Below, piece by piece: positions 33,660-44,533 of a stretch of 64,000 nucleotides of DNA (position 1 is its first letter; the number at the start of each line of letters is the position of its first letter). The notes beneath the pieces were generated by a model. It saw nothing but the letters and a program-made list of their open reading frames with translations. It ran no database searches and was not told the DNA's origin. The translations under genes were made by a program, and so were the position numbers. The stretch is from positions 868,001-932,000 of the forward strand of contig JBLDXI010000055.1 of assembly GCA_047495785.1 (NCBI GenBank). The letters are read 5' to 3'. The DNA is from Lepidodermella squamata. Taxonomy: Eukaryota > Gastrotricha.

Positions 33660-35280
33660 GGGATATGAGGTTGAAAAAAATTGACCGACTCTTGGCTAAT
33701 AGTAGCCAGCTTACAGACACTGCATTGATATCCTAGTCCAAAGCGTCATGGTTTTTTTCCTTTGTTTTTGACCCTGGGACTACAATATATACTGGATTAA
33801 TATTATGCAGGATTGCCTTATCGCCGGTTTCATTTCCAGAATACAGGGTTCTAGGATTTGCAGTGTCAAAGTCCAACTATTTTTTACAGAGGGGTCGGGC
33901 GGTCTTTGGCACAGGCTGAGTAGCGGTGGTAGCGACTGCAATGTTGTTTAGCACAGTAGTTGCAAACAGCAAATGGGTCTTTATAACTGTTCCGGTTTTG
34001 AATAGGACAAAGGAAAGCGAAGAAAGGTCATCATCTACCCCACTGTCGAAGATTCTGCTTTTTGTTTAAAATGGATCATTCCAATCGAGTTGACACCATT
34101 CCTCTTTTTCAAATAGCGGAGCCAATTCCGCTAATTGGAGATCAGGAACAATTTTTATCGCGAAATCCTTTTCGCCGGTTTGCTTTCTTTTGTCTTGTTT
34201 CTTGGCCTATCATGATGCGCAGTAAAAATGTGATATAATCTCTGAAAACGCCGTCTGTCATATTTACATAAAATAATGATATAGGAACCTGAATGTATAT
34301 CAGTTATAGGGGAGTGTATATAACAGGTGGTTTTATCAGCGTCGTAAATTTAAGGCGGGACGTTGTTGAAGTGACTCCAGGACTCGCCGGAGATATGGCG
34401 AACACGCACGAACGCCAGCTCGATATTAGGTATAACGGCTAGCCAAAACCTGGAACGTCATTATCGAAACCTACTAGCAGGGGTGGAGGAGGGCACGCAG
34501 CCATAGGATCGTAAAAACGAGGAAAACGGGTAACGAAAACAATTCACGGCAGCAGAAACATGCATCAAGAACTCGCGGCATGTCGCCACCCCGCCACCTA
34601 CAGGGTGGCCAAAAAATTCTGCAGAAGGCGAATTTGATGCGCATCAGTTTAATGAGGAGTTCCCATTGGCAAAAGAATGCTTCAAATTTTTCAACTTCTT
34701 AACACTCCTCATTAAATTGATGCGCATCGAATTGCAGAATTTGTTGGCCACCCTGTAGGCATCAGGTGGGATCGATTATCCTCCTCATCGGTGACGATTT
34801 TGACTGGTAATTTCGATGTTTCAAAGTTGGGTGAGTACTCTTTGTCTCGAAAAGTGGTTTTATGCGGAGATGTTAGCGCGGAGCGGAATTACCCTCAGCG
34901 CCTAGCAAACCCGGCTGAATGAGTGCCGTTTCGGCGTGTTGCGTTACCGCTGCTCCGATTTTTTATTACCCGCGCTTCATCTTCATCCGCCTGGCGCACC
35001 TTTTCCGCCTCGGATTTCGGGCATCCTCATCGATAATATGCGCCGGCGTATCAACCGCGTCGCTTAGCACTTGACATTTCAGGCATTTCGGACACCTCGT
35101 GACCTTATTTCACAATTGCTGCACTCAAGCTGTGTATTGAATCCCAAAAGTGCACCCCCAAAATTAACCTGTAAAATAAATTAGTGATGAGCGATTTCGA
35201 GCCGTTAGGTACATAACGCCAAAAACGCTGCCAACCTCAATCCAGTGGATCATCCGTAAATGGCTCCGTAAAGCGGATAT
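33660..35280. other. Intergenic between NmrA genes 3 and 4
   Basis: Apart from the gene 3 upstream block conserved with gene 4 (ttgaccgactcttggcta near 33680) and one small inverted-repeat transposon (34601-34755), nothing is recognised. A GC-richer stretch at 34860-35110 has no open frame worth calling. The end (from about 35258) resembles the 3' UTR of gene 3 (ggctccgtaaagc). Confidence 0.4.
34601..34755. mobile_element. Tc1/mariner-like MITE
   Basis: 155 bp flanked by TA on both sides (34599-34600, 34756-34757). The terminal inverted repeats run about 55 nt: left cagggtggccaaaaaattct, right (reverse complement) cagggtggccaacaaattct, continuing through gatgcgcatca and taatgaggag. No coding capacity. 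TA target and the CAGGGTGGCC-type terminus fit the IS630-Tc1-mariner group. Confidence 0.82.
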
Positions 35281-35416
35281 GATAAAAAGATGATACAAGA
35301 AGTTGCGACACTAAACTTTATTTTACAAAGCCACGTGCATTCGATTACCAAAAAACATTAATTAGTTGAGTGACTGCTTAAATAATAGAGGCCTAAATAA
35401 TAGAATGTTGGTCTTT

Positions 35417-36475
35417 TCAAGCGTCGAGTGGAATTTTGTCCTTGTTCTTAGCCAGCCACTTGTCGAAATTGTTCGGTTCAAACTTCAAGTCTTTGCGCAG
35501 AGTGTCAATGTTACGAGCAGCGATGAACTGATCGGCACAGTCATGGTAGAACTGGAACATGTTGCCCAAGTCGTCAGCACCGGGAAAACCGAACTTACGA
35601 TAGGCATCCCATGAGACCTCGTTGTAGTGGATTTCTTTGCCAAGAGCCTTCGACAGTTTCTCAGCCAGCTGGGCGCCCGTCAAATGCTCGCCGGCAACTC
35701 CGATCCGCCTGCCGATGGTTTCGGGGTGTTTGAAAATGGCGAAAGCAGCGTTGCCGATGTCTTCAACAGCGACCCCAGACATTGGCCGCTTGCCAAGAGG
35801 CAGAGTAACGTACAACTTGCCATCAGGGCCTTTCTTCGGGCCGAGGCCAAGGCCGATGAAGTTATCCCAATAGAAAGTGGTCAAGAGGTAGGTGGTGGGA
35901 AGGGCGGCGAAATATTGATCAGCCTCGCCTTTCCCATCGAAATGGGGAACGTTGTACTTTCCGTGCAGGGTTGGCATTGTGGTGCCCAGAGGCACGAACT
36001 TGCGGGTATCCTCCAGAGTTGACCAGATCACGTGCTTGATGCCGGCTTTTCTAATGAAAATATTGTTATAAAAAGACGATTGATAATTAAGCAAACGGCA
36101 ACTCACTTGGCAGCGCTAGCCAGGGTTTTAGCTTGCTCGATCTCCTTCTCCGCGCTGAAATGGTCCCAGAAAAAGGTGACAAAATAGGCGCCGTAGGCTC
36201 CTTGCAAGGCTTTGACGAGAGATTCCTCATTGTTGATGTCAGCCTGGACGACCTCGGCGCCAGAGCTCTTCAAAGCTTTGCTCTATAATAGGAATAGATG
36301 TTAAGTAGCTTCAAGACAATTTTCAGGTTAAAACTATTACCTTGTCAGAGTTGATGTCGCGAGTGATAGCACGAGCAGCGAATTGACCAGAGGCGTCGTT
36401 GAGAATGGCTCGAACTAGAGCGCCACCTTGAGCTCCGGTAGCTCCGACTACAGCGATGATTTTCTTAGCAGACAT
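35417..36475 (-). CDS. NmrA-like/NMRAL1-like protein 4
   Basis: Three exons on minus: 36475-36341, 36282-36107, 36050-35417 (introns 58 and 56 nt), 314 residues. NADP loop VVGATGAQGGALVRAI, then NSDK at the first intron, SKALKSSGAEVVQAD, KAGIKHVIWSTLEDTRKF, and a C-terminus LAKNKDKIPLDA. It shares with gene 3 not only protein sequence but TATA/E-box promoter and 3' UTR words, and the introns have diverged more than exons, as expected for a functional duplicate under selection. Confidence 0.92.
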
Positions 36476-36566
36476 GTTTTCAAAACCGCAAATTTAATCA
36501 ATATTTAGCGCAATGAATGAGTTTTAGAATGCAAAAAATGCTTCTGATGGATTAGTGAATTTTGAG

Positions 36567-36586
36567 CGTGCTTTTATACACGTGCT
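36567..36586 (-). promoter_or_regulatory. TATA box with adjacent CACGTG E-box, NmrA gene 4
   Basis: On minus, CACGTG (36579-36584) abuts TATAAAAG (36571-36578), about 100 nt before the ATG, in the same arrangement as gene 3. Further upstream the gaccgactcttggcta block is also shared. Confidence 0.6.
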
Positions 36587-36891
36587 ACGCGCGCTATAAA
36601 TTAGCAATGAGAATACTGTTATGCGCGTGTCAATGCGGTTAAAAAAAATTGACCGACTCTTGGCTATACTAGTAGCAAGCTAGCAGACATTGCAATGATA
36701 TTCTTGTGCGGCGAAGTGTCAAGGTTATTTTGTCTTGTTTTTGACCCACGTGGACAACAGCATACATACTTAATAATAAACAGAACGGCCTTATCACACA
36801 TTTCATTATCAGAGGTACACAAAGGAGCTTGAAATAGCAAATAAACGTTCTGCCGTTCTCATTATTCAACCGATTTCATGCATAAAATTAG

Positions 36892-37574
36892 GACGAGGCT
36901 ATTCGGACACAGCGAAATGTGTGTCACGCAATGGCTATTCGAACACATTGTGGTTGCGCTTTTCGCTATTTGAACACACTGTGTATGCGTGATTGGCTAC
37001 TTGAACACAGCGGTGTGTGTGCGGAAGCGGCTATTCGAACACACCCCTCGAAGTCGAGGAATAACGGTAATATGCTAGCGATAAGACGGTAATTGACCGG
37101 ATTTAAGACGGATTAAGCGTTTTTAGCATAATTCCAAAGACTATCCCTGCTCTAGTGTCGTGTGTTCTTGATTTTCAACCTATCCTCACCGCCCGCGCCT
37201 CCAATGGTATCAAGGGGTCTTACCTCGCCGCGCACATTTAAGACCGCCGGCAAGCCAAATTGAAATAAAACCGAAAGCTGACGTTCGGCGGAGACAAGTT
37301 CGAGCTATAAAATCGCTAATTATCAGTTGCAATCACGCCGCGCAGCAGCATGTTATCGGAATTTCGCAGTTTTAGCATTTTCCGGACTAACAAAAGAGTA
37401 GTTAAAATCCGGATTTCGGTGATTTGCAGGTGACTTGAGATGCTGTGTTCAAATAGCCGAATGCGCGCACACACCACTTCACGCCCACATGTGTTCGAGT
37501 AGCCAGTCACGCACACACACTGTGTTCGAATAGCCATTGCGTGACACACAATTTTGTGTCCGAATAGCCACATC
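36892..37574. mobile_element. Inverted-repeat element with GGCTATTCGAACACA arrays (11-nt target duplication)
   Basis: 683 bp bounded by the direct repeat cataaaattag (36881-36891 and 37575-37585). Termini pair as gacgaggctattcgg with gatgtggctattcgg. The sequence ggctattcgaacaca recurs about five times at the left (near 36897, 36934, 36965, 36993, 37029) and in reverse complement about four times at the right (near 37442, 37490, 37520, 37555), forming subterminal arrays. No transposase. A 9-11 nt target duplication and long repeats suggest a Mutator-like non-autonomous element; the superfamily is not proven. Confidence 0.8.
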
Positions 37575-37692
37575 CATAAAATTAGTGCTGCAAATGACAA
37601 AGAAAAACCTACGAATAGACGTTTTTAGTTGGATTCTATGTACTCCGTCGGATTTGACTTGAAATTTTCGTAAAGGAATCATTCATGTCAAC

Positions 37693-37764
37693 GGCTCAGT
37701 AGCTTAGTGGTAGAGCGTCTGTCTCGTAAACAGAAGATCGCGGGTTCAATTCCCGCCTGGGCCT
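37693..37764 (+). tRNA. tRNA-Thr (anticodon CGT)
   Basis: Folds as a complete cloverleaf: acceptor ggctcag with ctgggcc, D arm gcttagtggtagagc, anticodon arm tctgt-ctcgtaa-acaga (anticodon CGT), T arm gcgggttcaattcccgc with internal B box ggttcaattcc, discriminator T. No intron, no encoded CCA. A T run lies about 15 nt downstream. Identical to the copy at 49384-49455. Confidence 0.95.
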
Positions 37765-38100
37765 GAATGTACACAATATTTTTGGGTGAATTTATTCTCT
37801 GATCCCACCTGTTTTATTACACCACGATTCAATTCTGCACGGAAAATAACTCCCAGCCCTGGTACTTAATGCTGAAATTTCCTAATGCCGTAGCAATAAT
37901 GACTTTCGTTTGTAGTTATTTTCATGGAGATCCTGAAACCGTGAAAGATCGCAGAGAGTCTGCATCTCAATTATGCTGTTTTGTAACAAAGGAAATGCGG
38001 TCCTTGTTGCATGATTTTGAGAAGCCGCCTCTATAACAATCAATTGGATTGTTTCAATGATTTCTTCACGTTGCTAATTTCCACTGAATTTAACTTTGAA

Positions 38101-39205
38101 ATGCCTCAAGCTGATTACCCACATCAAAAGGTGATTGCTGTCATTGGCGCTACTGGTTTGCAAGGCGGTGGCTTGGTTCGAGCCATCTCGCAAGAACGCG
38201 ATCGAAGCCCAAATGCCTGTGAATTTTCTGTTCGGGCAATCGCACGCCACACGTTGTCAGAGAAGGCTTATCACCTGAAAAACTGCGCTATCGAAGTTCG
38301 CGAGGCTGATTTGAACGATGAATCATCACTGATCAAAGCCATCGAAGGCTGTTATGGCATGTTCTGCGTATCTATTTCCTCGATGAACCCGGAAAACGAA
38401 CACTTTCAAGCTCGCAACATGGCTTTTGCAGCTAGGTAATTTTGGCTTGATATAGCGCTAATGATGGCAGCAAATTATTTTGAAACAGGGATGCAAAAAT
38501 CCAACATGTAATATGGTCAACTTTGGAAAACACGAAAGACCATTTGGCCGGTGTACAGATGCCGACTTTGCAAGGCAGTTACAAAGTACCTCATTTTGAA
38601 GCCAAAGCCGAGAGTGATCGTTATTTTGCCGAAGCTAACGTACCAACGACGTACCTTATCACGTCATTCTATTGGGACAATTTTCTTTTGAATGAAATGT
38701 TGCGACCTCGAAAGTCACGCGTTTTCTTCGGCCACGATGAAAAGTGGGAAATTGCAATGCCTATGGGCGATAAAAAGCTGGCTGGGATCGCTTCTGAAGA
38801 TATTGGTAAATTCTAAATTCAGCATTTCCGTTATTTGAATCTTGACTATTTTTTCAAGGAAAATGTGCTTTCGGAATTTTTAAACGCCGCGATGAAATGG
38901 CCAATCAACGAGTTGGGATAATGAGCGAAGCGTTGACTGGCCACGAAATAGCCGCTACTATGACTAAGGTATTCGGGAAGCAAGTCAGCTACAACAGTTC
39001 GATGGACTTCGATCAGTATCGATCGCAAATGCACCCGGGTATTGCCGAGTTGGGCAACATGTTTCAGTATTTTCACAACTGCGAAGAAGAGGCGATTAGC
39101 CATCGAAGTTCGGACGCTGCTCGTACGCTCAACCCTGAACTGTTGACTTTTGAACAGTGGCTCGAGAAAAATAAGGACTCTTTCAAATCGACTTTTGCAG
39201 CTTGA
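38101..39205 (+). CDS. NmrA-like/NMRAL1-like protein 5
   Basis: Three exons: 38101-38435, 38489-38805, 38859-39205 (both introns 53 nt), 332 residues. NADP loop VIGATGLQGGGLVRAI; exon 2 begins RDAKIQHVIWSTLENTKD; the second intron splits the GIASEDIGKCAFGIF block, a position used by no other copy here. Ends FEQWLEKNKDSF. It is among the more divergent members (CVSISSMNPENEHF replaces the usual TFFW...E block). ATG 38101 is chosen because upstream in-frame codons add an AT-rich stretch without family similarity. Confidence 0.87.
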
Positions 39206-39876
39206 TAAATGATGAATAAATATCGGTCAAATTAAACCTTGTGCTTCAACGTTTTCTAGTTGAAGATATTGATACCTGATTTCAGAATTTTTTGAGGCCA
39301 TTTGAGATTGATGTACTCAATTCGACTACCGTACTGACCGAAAATCAAGTTAGGTAATGCCATTCATCATTTTCATCACGGACTCTGTCATTTCACCTAA
39401 TTGAGTTGTTTGACGTCTGGTCTTCGTGCATGTCATAATTTATTATTTTTAACTCGATAGTAGAATCGAATTAAAAAACAGACAGCGACATTTTCGAGGC
39501 GCTTCGCATATTTATACGCGTCGGTTATTTTCTCAGCTCTACCTAAATTTGAAGTTAATTGGTCAGGCGAAAATTCCTGTCATAGCCTGGATATTACACC
39601 TAATAATAAATATGCTGGATTTTAAAGACGCATAACAAAAAACCAGGTCATCATACTGAATCTTATTCCACACAAATTATTCATCGATTTTATTTATGAT
39701 AACTGCAGTTATCCAGGATTCAGTGAAGTTGGGAAGCTAATTAGTCGTTGTTGTTTCGACTTGATTTACATTTTAATTCGATTCAAAAGTTCCGATGGCT
39801 TCGGTTAACCAAACAAAGTAATATTATTTCCCGGTATAAATGATGGTTTATAAGAGGTTCGAGAGTCTGCTGAGAA
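39206..39876. other. Intergenic, no gene seen
   Basis: AT-rich. Contains the AATAAA of the upstream NmrA gene (about 39214). No repeat or open frame of note before the hAT-like element at 39877. Confidence 0.4.
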
Positions 39877-40173
39877 GGGACTACTCCAAAACAAATGACA
39901 ACGAAACAGCCAAGTACGTCAAAACAAATGACGCCATAAAAAATGAGGTCAAAAACTTGATAATTAAGGCAATGTGACGCGCGCACATGGTTTTTTCGAT
40001 AAATATCAGTAAAAAACAGTAAAAAACCATTGTCAAACGCTCATTTTAACTTTGGCGGTTCTGGTATCATTTGTTTATTTTTTTGCCTGTTTTGACGTTT
40101 TTAGAAATTTGGGTGTTTTGGTGCATTCTTTTTGGCGTCTTTTGTTTTGTCTTGGTCGTTTTGGAGTAGTCCC
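39877..40173. mobile_element. hAT-like MITE, copy 1
   Basis: 297 bp with terminal inverted repeat gggactactccaaaac at both ends and an exact 8-nt target duplication gctgagaa (39869-39876, 40174-40181). Internal sequence is present in reverse orientation in copy 2 at 41483-41779. No coding capacity. An 8-nt duplication is the hAT hallmark. Confidence 0.9.
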
Positions 40174-40439
40174 GCTGAGAAATATCATCGGTTAGATGCT
40201 TTCATGTTACTTAATTTCGATAATTTCGTTGCTGCAGCTGCTATTTGTAGCTTGCTTTTAAACCAAACCCGACATTCGTGTGATTTGCAATTTTCATTTA
40301 TTTGTCGATTAATTATCTTCATCGCAATTATCTTCATCGATTGAGGCTGTCACTTATTGCAGGCCGACTCTATTTTCGGTTTTCGGGCTGTACGGGTGCA
40401 CGGTAATTGAATTTTTTACCGATACTAGCAGATCGGACA

Positions 40440-40447
40440 TATATAAA
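40440..40447 (+). promoter_or_regulatory. TATA-like box upstream of receptor gene C
   Basis: TATATAAA about 140 nt before ATG 40580. The first hAT-like element ends about 270 nt upstream of it, so the core promoter was spared. Confidence 0.35.
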
Positions 40448-40579
40448 TTAGCTGAAAATTGAGCTGCATTCTGTCTGCACTTTGATGCACCTTCATGCTT
40501 TCATGGTTGAATCTCGCGTCCAAAGTCCAATGATATATCTTCTCAGCATTAGGTCGAATTTGAACTTCTGTATGACAAA

Positions 40580-41482
40580 ATGATTCTTATTTTGAAAATA
40601 GCCGTGTTAGGCCTTCTCTGCTTTGACGAGGCCGAGTCAAAGAAATACAAGCTGAGAATGTTGGCGTTATGGTGGCTTCCTAGATACCCAGCGTGCAATG
40701 CCACCTTCCAACTACTAATCGACCATGCTAATAATCGGAGTGACATCCTACCCGATTACGATCTCGAACAGGAAGTTCAAGATCAGGGCCCTGTCAATGC
40801 GAACATCATCAAGTTTTTCGAGCAATCTCTACCCTCAAACACCTTCTTTGCACCGATAGTAACTGGGCCAACCGGGGACTGCAACTACAACGCCCTAACC
40901 TTGAAGGCGCTTGGAGTCGCTGAGATCACACATGGCTGCTCAGGCCCATTGATATGGTCGAGAAGAAAGAGCCTCTACGACAATCTATTCGTGACAACAA
41001 TGTCACAGCTACACTACGTCATCGCTATTCACGATATCATAACAAAAATCGGAAAATGGCAACAGGTTTCAATTTTCACCAGTTCTTATAATGGCAACAA
41101 CTACATGACAGCTTTATCGATTCAATCATATGTCAATTCTCGAGGAATTGACGTCGTTCAATTTTTGAATATTCACTGGATGGATGATTTGAATAACTCG
41201 ACAATTTCGCCGATGCTGCAAAGTAGGATTATCGTTCTTGCCCTCATTTCCGGCTACGACTGTCAGTTTTTTCTCTGCGCCGCTTACTTCGCCGGTATCC
41301 GACCTCCTTTATACGCATTTATTGCCCTTGGAGATGGCTGTTTCACCCTGACTTTGAACCCAGCAACGCCTCTGCCTTGGACATGCCAGGGCGATAGATC
41401 TGTTCTACTTTTCCAAATTACTGGCCTATTTTCGGTCTCATTAGCCACGAGTGGACCTGGCTTGAATGCTACGACTACATTC
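40580..41482 (+). pseudogene. GABA-B-like class C receptor gene C, 5' part
   Basis: Signal peptide from ATG 40580 (MILILKIAVLGLLCF), then YKLRMLALWW, ILPDYDLE, FFAPIVTGPTGDC, FFLCAAYFAGIRPP: the N-terminal ligand-domain lobe of the same class C family as genes A and B, more diverged. The reading frame runs to the codon TTC at 41480-41482, where a hAT-like element is inserted; further codons in that frame belong to the element. Coding sequence continues at 41788-41795 and again from 43132. Confidence 0.82.
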
Positions 41483-41779
41483 GGGACTACTCCAAAACGG
41501 CCAAGACAAAACAAAAGACGCCAAAAAGAATGCACCAAAACACCCAAATTTCTAAAAACGTCAAAACAGGCAAAAAAATAAACAAATGATACCAGAACCG
41601 CCAAAGTTAAAATTAGCGTTTAACAATGGTTTTTTACTGTTTTTTATTGATATTTATCGAAAAAACCATGTGCGCGCGTCACATTGCCTTAATTATCAAG
41701 TTTTTGGCCTCATTTTTTATGGCGTCTTTTGTTTTGACGTACTTGGCTGTTTTGGTGTCATTTGTTTTGGAGTAGTCCC
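41483..41779. mobile_element. hAT-like MITE, copy 2 (inside receptor gene C)
   Basis: 297 bp, the same length as copy 1 and its reverse complement in orientation, with ends gggactactccaaaac and an exact 8-nt target duplication ctacattc (41475-41482, 41780-41787). It disrupts the ligand-domain coding sequence. Confidence 0.92.
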
Positions 41780-41795
41780 CTACATTCGGCTATAC

Positions 41796-43119
41796 GGTAT
41801 ATTGGAACATGCGCAAAGTAACTTGCGCACAAGAGTAATTTAGGTAACTTGCGCATTAGCCTTTTGCGCACTTTTAGTAACTTGCGCACATGAGTATTTT
41901 TAGTCACTTGCGCACGCAGCGTGAATAATATTCGAAAAAGTCATTTTAGCACATTTCCATTATTCAATGCCGATTGTGACCCTAGTCCGGGTTTGCAGGG
42001 TGACCTAGGCCTTTAAAAAAATTATATTATATATAAAATTAAATAAACTTTAAAAAATCGCAATTTTTAGTCATTTTATTCGATGTTTATCGCAATCATA
42101 TCCACATTCCGCGACTTCTCTGTGTATCTGCGTATCAATTTTCGAATTCTAAGATTGCGCCGAATGTATATATGATTGTGATCAACATCTAAAAAAATGA
42201 CTCAAAATTGCGATTTTTTACAGTTTATTCTATTTTATATTTAATTTTTAAAAGATCGCGCTGAAATTGGCCGAGCAGTGATAAATTATTCACAATTTAG
42301 CGAAACTTTAATCTGTTACGTCTCGATAAAAGGTCAGGGTTTTGGCTGCGCTTTTCAGGAATAAAAGTTTGGGATGTGCTCTACCAGATGGTATAGGTCC
42401 CTCGGAGGGCTTTTGAGTTGCTCAAAGTAGGCATACTCGGCCCATAAAACCATCACTTCTATAGGTCCTAAGGCGATTTGGCATGCACCATCGTGTTCAG
42501 CATGGTCGAATTACCTGAGGTGTGAAGTTTGACACCGATAGGTTGAGAAATCGACAAACAGTTTTAGGAAACATGGAGAGAAAATTATCGCTAAAATTAA
42601 ATAAACTCACTAAAAACTAGAAGGAAAAATTATTAAAATTCCTCCTTAATAGAAAAATGCGAAAATACTTTTTGTAGAGTTTTCTGCATGAGTTTCCTCT
42701 CTGGTTAATCTGAACCTTAGAGTGCACCTCTGTGTAATACTATGGTGTCATTGGTGAGGGAGAGGTGTATGGCTTGTCAGATACCTTTCACTTGGTAACT
42801 TGCGCATTTACCATTAGTACGCGATCATGCGCTGTAAAACATGTTCTATGGGAGCGCGGTTGTTTGTTTACCTGTACACCAAGACACTTGTGCGCAAGTT
42901 TGTTGATATTTGCTGCTAAATCCGACGAGGGCGTGTTTGTAACTCACATACAAATACGAGTGCGCACACCTATGCGCAAATTATTAAAATAATTAGAATT
43001 ACAGCATGCGCAAATGACTAAAAATACTCGTGTGCGCAAGTTACTAAGTGCGCAAAAGGCAAATGCGCAAGTTACCTAAATTACTCTTGTGCGCAAGTTA
43101 CTTTGCGCATGTTCCGATA
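41796..43119. mobile_element. Inverted-repeat element with AAGTAACTTGCGCA arrays, inside receptor gene C
   Basis: About 1.3 kb bounded by the 12-nt direct repeat attcggctatac (41784-41795, 43120-43131). Ends contain ggaacatgcgcaaagtaact and its complement, followed on both sides by repeated copies of agtaacttgcgcac in opposite orientation (left to about 41925, right from about 43010). No transposase; the longest internal frame is short. Same architecture as 36892-37574 and 31213-32056 but no sequence similarity to them. Superfamily undecided; the duplication length leans to Mutator-like. Confidence 0.78.
42013..42256. repeat. Nested foldback repeat
   Basis: Two arms of about 100 nt pair with each other: left contains aaaaaatcgcaattttta, gtcatttt and tgtttatcgcaatcatat; right contains the complements, ending gcgattttttacagtttatt. 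It sits inside the larger element and may be a separate hairpin MITE that jumped into it, or its core stem. Confidence 0.6.
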
Positions 43120-43131
43120 ATTCGGCTATAC

Positions 43132-44533
43132 ATTCGCGAATTTTGACCAAGCTTTGAAAGATTTTACGGCGAATAGAACGGATATTTCATTCGATTACCC
43201 GTCAAGATACGCCTGTCATGATGTTATTATGCACTCAATATTGACACTAAATGAATCTGATGCGATTTTGAAGCAGCAACATCAACTATCTCTAAAGGAC
43301 TGAATATCGAATCGGGATATAGTCTTCAAGGTTGTCAAAAATGCTGCAGCAAAGGTTAAATTCGTCGGCGCGAGGGTAGGGCCTATGGCCTGGGACGAAA
43401 ACGGCGAACTGAATGAGGACATGTTCGTGCGACAAGTCGTCGGAAGAAAAGTTCGATCGGTCGCAAAACTGGAATACAATGAAAATAACGGCAGTATGCA
43501 AGGTGTCTACAGCTACAAATTGATCGAACCACCAGTTTTTGCGACTCATTTCGGGGGATCTCCTAAAGACTTATCGGCGATCGAAAATAGGATCGCGCAA
43601 TGTGGCGAAATTCTGATAGCTTCAAGCTTCATCGTAGCTGCCTTAATTTCAATTTCACAACTCTGCATTTTCTCAAAGTCTCTCATGAATGGCTCTAAAG
43701 TTGAGGGGTACCAGCTTTTTTATGGGGTTAAGGCTAAAACTGGCATTTTGTTATCACTTATCATCTCCAATGTTTCCGCTGTTCTCATTTTAGTTGGGGT
43801 TGACTACTTTCCTTGGCTAGAATGCCAACTAAGACCTTTATTTGTCGCCTTTGGCCCAAGTTACATACACAGCTTTCTTATTAGTCACCTCGTGGCCTTT
43901 GCAAAATGTATGACATTCAGACTAAGACGACGTAGGAGAAGGGCGAGATCATGGGGTGTTATCCCTAAATCTCTGAAAATGGACATCGAAATAACATCCA
44001 ACCCTCGACAAACCGCTAGACAAATAATTGCTGTTTTCGCCTTAATTTTTCTGCCTTGCATGCTTGGTTTGATTGTGTGGATATCAGGAGATAGTCTGCA
44101 GTTACAGCTGTCTATATCCGAGACCGCGTTTGACGACGAAGAGGACACCTATTTCACAGTCACGTCGCCCGAATGTGGTTCAACTGATGGGCAATTCTGG
44201 ACTGCAGCTATTTCAGGGTACCATGCGTTTTTACTGGTCCTGGCGAATGGATTATCACTAGAGTTGCGCCGGAAAACATTTCCGAGAGTGGTCGAGTTCA
44301 GTGTCCGCTTGGTTCGCCTCGCTTCGTTAAACGCCCTGGGTAACGTGGTGGCGTTGGTTTTGATCATCGCTGTCTTATCGACCTCGACGATGCATTGCAT
44401 TCGACCGGCCATATTTTGCTTCGGCTTGCTCACTTACTCGCTAATTACCGGTATTATTTTGTTGTTTCCTCACCCAGTGAGCAAAAAGAGACAAAGCCGC
44501 AAGGTGTCGGATCCATTTCCTCTTAATAATTGA
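43132..44533 (+). pseudogene. GABA-B-like class C receptor gene C, 3' part with nonsense codon
   Basis: Continues the ligand domain (FANFDQALKDFTANRTD, RYACHD) in the frame expected after excising both elements, then meets TGA at 43301-43303, where gene B has Phe in MSLRDFASNR and this copy reads LSLKD-stop-ISNR. From there the frame is open to 44533 and encodes seven membrane segments (about 43600-44480) and a basic tail. Three independent lesions make loss of function very likely. The 3' part alone, from ATG 43385, could yield a membrane protein without a ligand domain if transcribed. Confidence 0.82.

Noticed and set aside
41483-41581. C-terminal 33 residues of the gene C open frame (Lys/Arg-rich)
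   Set aside because: Encoded by the hAT-like element terminus, not by receptor sequence.
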